Source: Methanomassiliicoccales archaeon
Lineage (GTDB): Archaea > Thermoplasmatota > Thermoplasmata > Methanomassiliicoccales > JAUVWO01
Length of the DNA stretch: 37,794 nt
Assembly: GCA_030604065.1 (NCBI GenBank)
Contig: JAUVWO010000003.1
Location: 1-37,794 of the forward strand
Direction: 5' to 3'
Below are positions 35,984-37,794 of this stretch, in pieces. The translations under genes were made by a program, and so were the position numbers. The notes below the pieces were generated by a model, which did not search any database, was not told the DNA's origin, and was given only the letters and a program-made list of their open reading frames with translations. Numbering within the stretch: position 1 is the first letter of the stretch; each line of letters starts with the position of its first letter.

Positions 35984-36724
35984 ATGGAAGGGGGCTTGGT
36001 GGCCAAAAGGCTAGAGCGGCTGGAGGATGATCTCGATGCTTTGAGGGATACCATCTTCAGCGTACGTAGCGAGGAGTTCAAGCGCCTTGTGTTAAAGGAA
36101 GTTCAAGGGGTGTTCGAGGAGTACGGGCAGGAGTATGTGAGGGGCAGGGTCGACTGCATGGATGACCACCTCGCCTGCTCCAAGCGACGGTTCTGCGAGA
36201 ACGCCATAAACAGCACGGTGGAGGCCGCTAGCCTAGCCTACCTGCGGGGCGACTGCGATCGCACCATGGAACTGTTAGATGGACTGGAGTCGAACGTCAG
36301 CAAGCTGGAGGATGCCTGCGAGGCCGGTGATTGCCGCTCATTCGTGGTATCGCTGGTGTCGGAGATCAAGACCGTGTTCATGCTGGCCCGGCGAATAGCC
36401 GACAGGATAGATTGTCTTCCCTCAAGCCCTTCAATGTCCCTGTCGGACCTGGATCCGGAGTCGGTGGCGGAGCAGCTGGCCCCACTGTCCCACCCGTTGC
36501 GGGTGGGGATCCTCACCCGGCTTAGCGAGCGGGAGAGGTCCTTCTCGGAGCTCAGCCGTGATCTGGACCTGCGCACAGGGCATCTTCAATTCCACCTCAA
36601 AGCGTTAGATGAAGGAGGTTATGTTCACAAGGGACGTAAGAGAGGTAGCTACCGCATCACGGTCAAGGGCATGACCGCCCTGGACGGCCTGCGCGGCTTC
36701 ATGACCGGACTAGTGTGCATCTAG
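35984..36724 (+). CDS. Winged-helix (ArsR-like) transcriptional regulator with Cys-rich N-terminal domain
   Basis: LSHPLRVGILTRLSERERSFSELSRDLDLRTGHLQFHLKALDEGGYVHKGRKRGSYRIT wHTH; N-terminal VDCMDDHLACSKRRFC ... EDACEAGDC. Confidence 0.85.
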   Translation: MEGGLVAKRLERLEDDLDALRDTIFSVRSEEFKRLVLKEVQGVFEEYGQEYVRGRVDCMDDHLACSKRRFCENAINSTVEAASLAYLRGDCDRTMELLDGLESNVSKLEDACEAGDCRSFVVSLVSEIKTVFMLARRIADRIDCLPSSPSMSLSDLDPESVAEQLAPLSHPLRVGILTRLSERERSFSELSRDLDLRTGHLQFHLKALDEGGYVHKGRKRGSYRITVKGMTALDGLRGFMTGLVCI

Positions 36725-37788
36725 TCGCGGACGACTTCCTCCAGCGAACCGCTGGCCATCACTAGGTCACGCAGGGCGGCGTCATAGGGGTCGCCATCGC
36801 CCTCGAGCATCCTCCCAGCGGCACTGGAAAGGTAGTTGCCGAACTCCTCTTCCTCCTTGGTGAACTGCCATGACAGTGACGCCTCCTGGCCAGAGGCCTT
36901 GAGGAACGCAAAGGCCACCGCCCGCAGATGATGACTGCGCAACGTCGTCCTGCCAATGTCACGACCCGTGGCCTCCGGTCCCTCGGTCTTGTGGATACGA
37001 GCCCACATGTCGGCCAATGAACCAACCTCACCTAGACGGGAATAGGTAGGCAAGGTGGCCAACACCGTGCGCGAGGCCTCAAGTCGGCTGGCCTCCATAA
37101 GCATCTGCCCCGGCGACAGGTCACGCTCAAGGTTGCGCACCTCGGCGATGACCTCCGGAGACGCCACCGCCGCCAGTAGATCTCCCTCATAGCGACCCCA
37201 TAGGGCCGCCACCGCATCACCGGCGCGGGCCTCCTCCAGCACCACCGGGGAATCGCTGTCGGCCAGCACACTCCGAAGCGCCCTGGTCTCTGCATCCCCA
37301 CCCCTCATCACGGAGAGGAACCCATCCACATCGGTGCCATAGCTGCGATCCCCAATCACAAAGATACGATAGCCAGAGCGCAACGATTCGCGTTCCTCCT
37401 CCAGATAGGCATCGATGAGGGCGCGATCATCGATCTCGCCCCGAAGGTACCGCTGACGCAGGTCCTTGCTCATTTCCACCGCCGCAGGGGGGTCCCCAAA
37501 TGCCACCTTGAAGCTATGGGAAACCGATACCTCGAAATCATCCAGGTGATCCCTAGCGGCTATTCGACGAGCTAGATGGTCCACCAGATTGGTATGGACG
37601 GCGCAGTCCCGGCACACCCGCATCCGGCGATCGGCCGACAGCCAGCCCACTGTCATGCAGGCGCCCTCATGGCCGCAGACGTCGTCCCGATAGACGTAGC
37701 CGCAGGACGCGATGCGCTCCTCCACATAAGCTGCAGGAGCCTGGGGGGCCTTGCCGGTGACGGTCAGGCCATCGGGCAGTGAGTACAC
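36721..37788 (-). CDS. Hypothetical protein with N-terminal Zn-binding motifs (may extend beyond the window)
   Basis: 355 aa; CGYVYRDDVCGHEGACMTVGWLSADRRMRVCRDCAVH. Confidence 0.65.
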   Translation of the reverse strand: MYSLPDGLTVTGKAPQAPAAYVEERIASCGYVYRDDVCGHEGACMTVGWLSADRRMRVCRDCAVHTNLVDHLARRIAARDHLDDFEVSVSHSFKVAFGDPPAAVEMSKDLRQRYLRGEIDDRALIDAYLEEERESLRSGYRIFVIGDRSYGTDVDGFLSVMRGGDAETRALRSVLADSDSPVVLEEARAGDAVAALWGRYEGDLLAAVASPEVIAEVRNLERDLSPGQMLMEASRLEASRTVLATLPTYSRLGEVGSLADMWARIHKTEGPEATGRDIGRTTLRSHHLRAVAFAFLKASGQEASLSWQFTKEEEEFGNYLSSAAGRMLEGDGDPYDAALRDLVMASGSLEEVVRD

Positions 37789-37794
37789 GTGCAG

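Noticed and set aside
1-37794. CRISPR arrays, transposons, tRNA/rRNA genes
   Set aside because: No regularly spaced repeats, transposase-like ORFs or rRNA/tRNA-like sequences were recognised by eye; a tRNAscan/CRISPR-finder run would be decisive.

Overview
The window is a gene-dense archaeal chromosome segment. Gene content suggests a methanogen-related Thermoplasmatota / Methanomassiliicoccales-like genome; this is inference from gene content, with no marker phylogeny run. Left third (minus strand): an Fpo/Nuo-type complex I operon in the order A-B-C-D-H-I-J(N)-J(C)-K-L-M-N, with N running off the left edge and no NuoEFG or FpoF/FpoO in view. Middle: proC, a B12-binding/radical SAM protein, uppS, a methanogenesis-marker-11-like protein, kptA, then a tetrahydrofolate C1 set (folD, fhs, metF-like, acsE-like methyltransferase, purH). 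This is followed by a GntP permease, hdrC/hdrB-like genes, nadC, a beta-CASP metallo-beta-lactamase and a YjbQ-family protein. Right: a membrane protein, TFS, PCNA, split transketolase, transaldolase, a geranylgeranyl-reductase-family protein, a Trm5/Taw2-type methyltransferase, a Cys-rich winged-helix regulator and an unknown Zn-motif protein. Main points of interest: (1) FpoI/NuoI carries an internal tandem duplication giving four 4Fe-4S motifs; (2) an acetogen-type THF methyl branch including AcsE in an archaeon; (3) purH apparently lacks any ATG/GTG/TTG start; (4) a hairpin-rich non-coding gap at about 14.7-14.9 kb. No CRISPR array, mobile element, rRNA or tRNA was recognised by eye.
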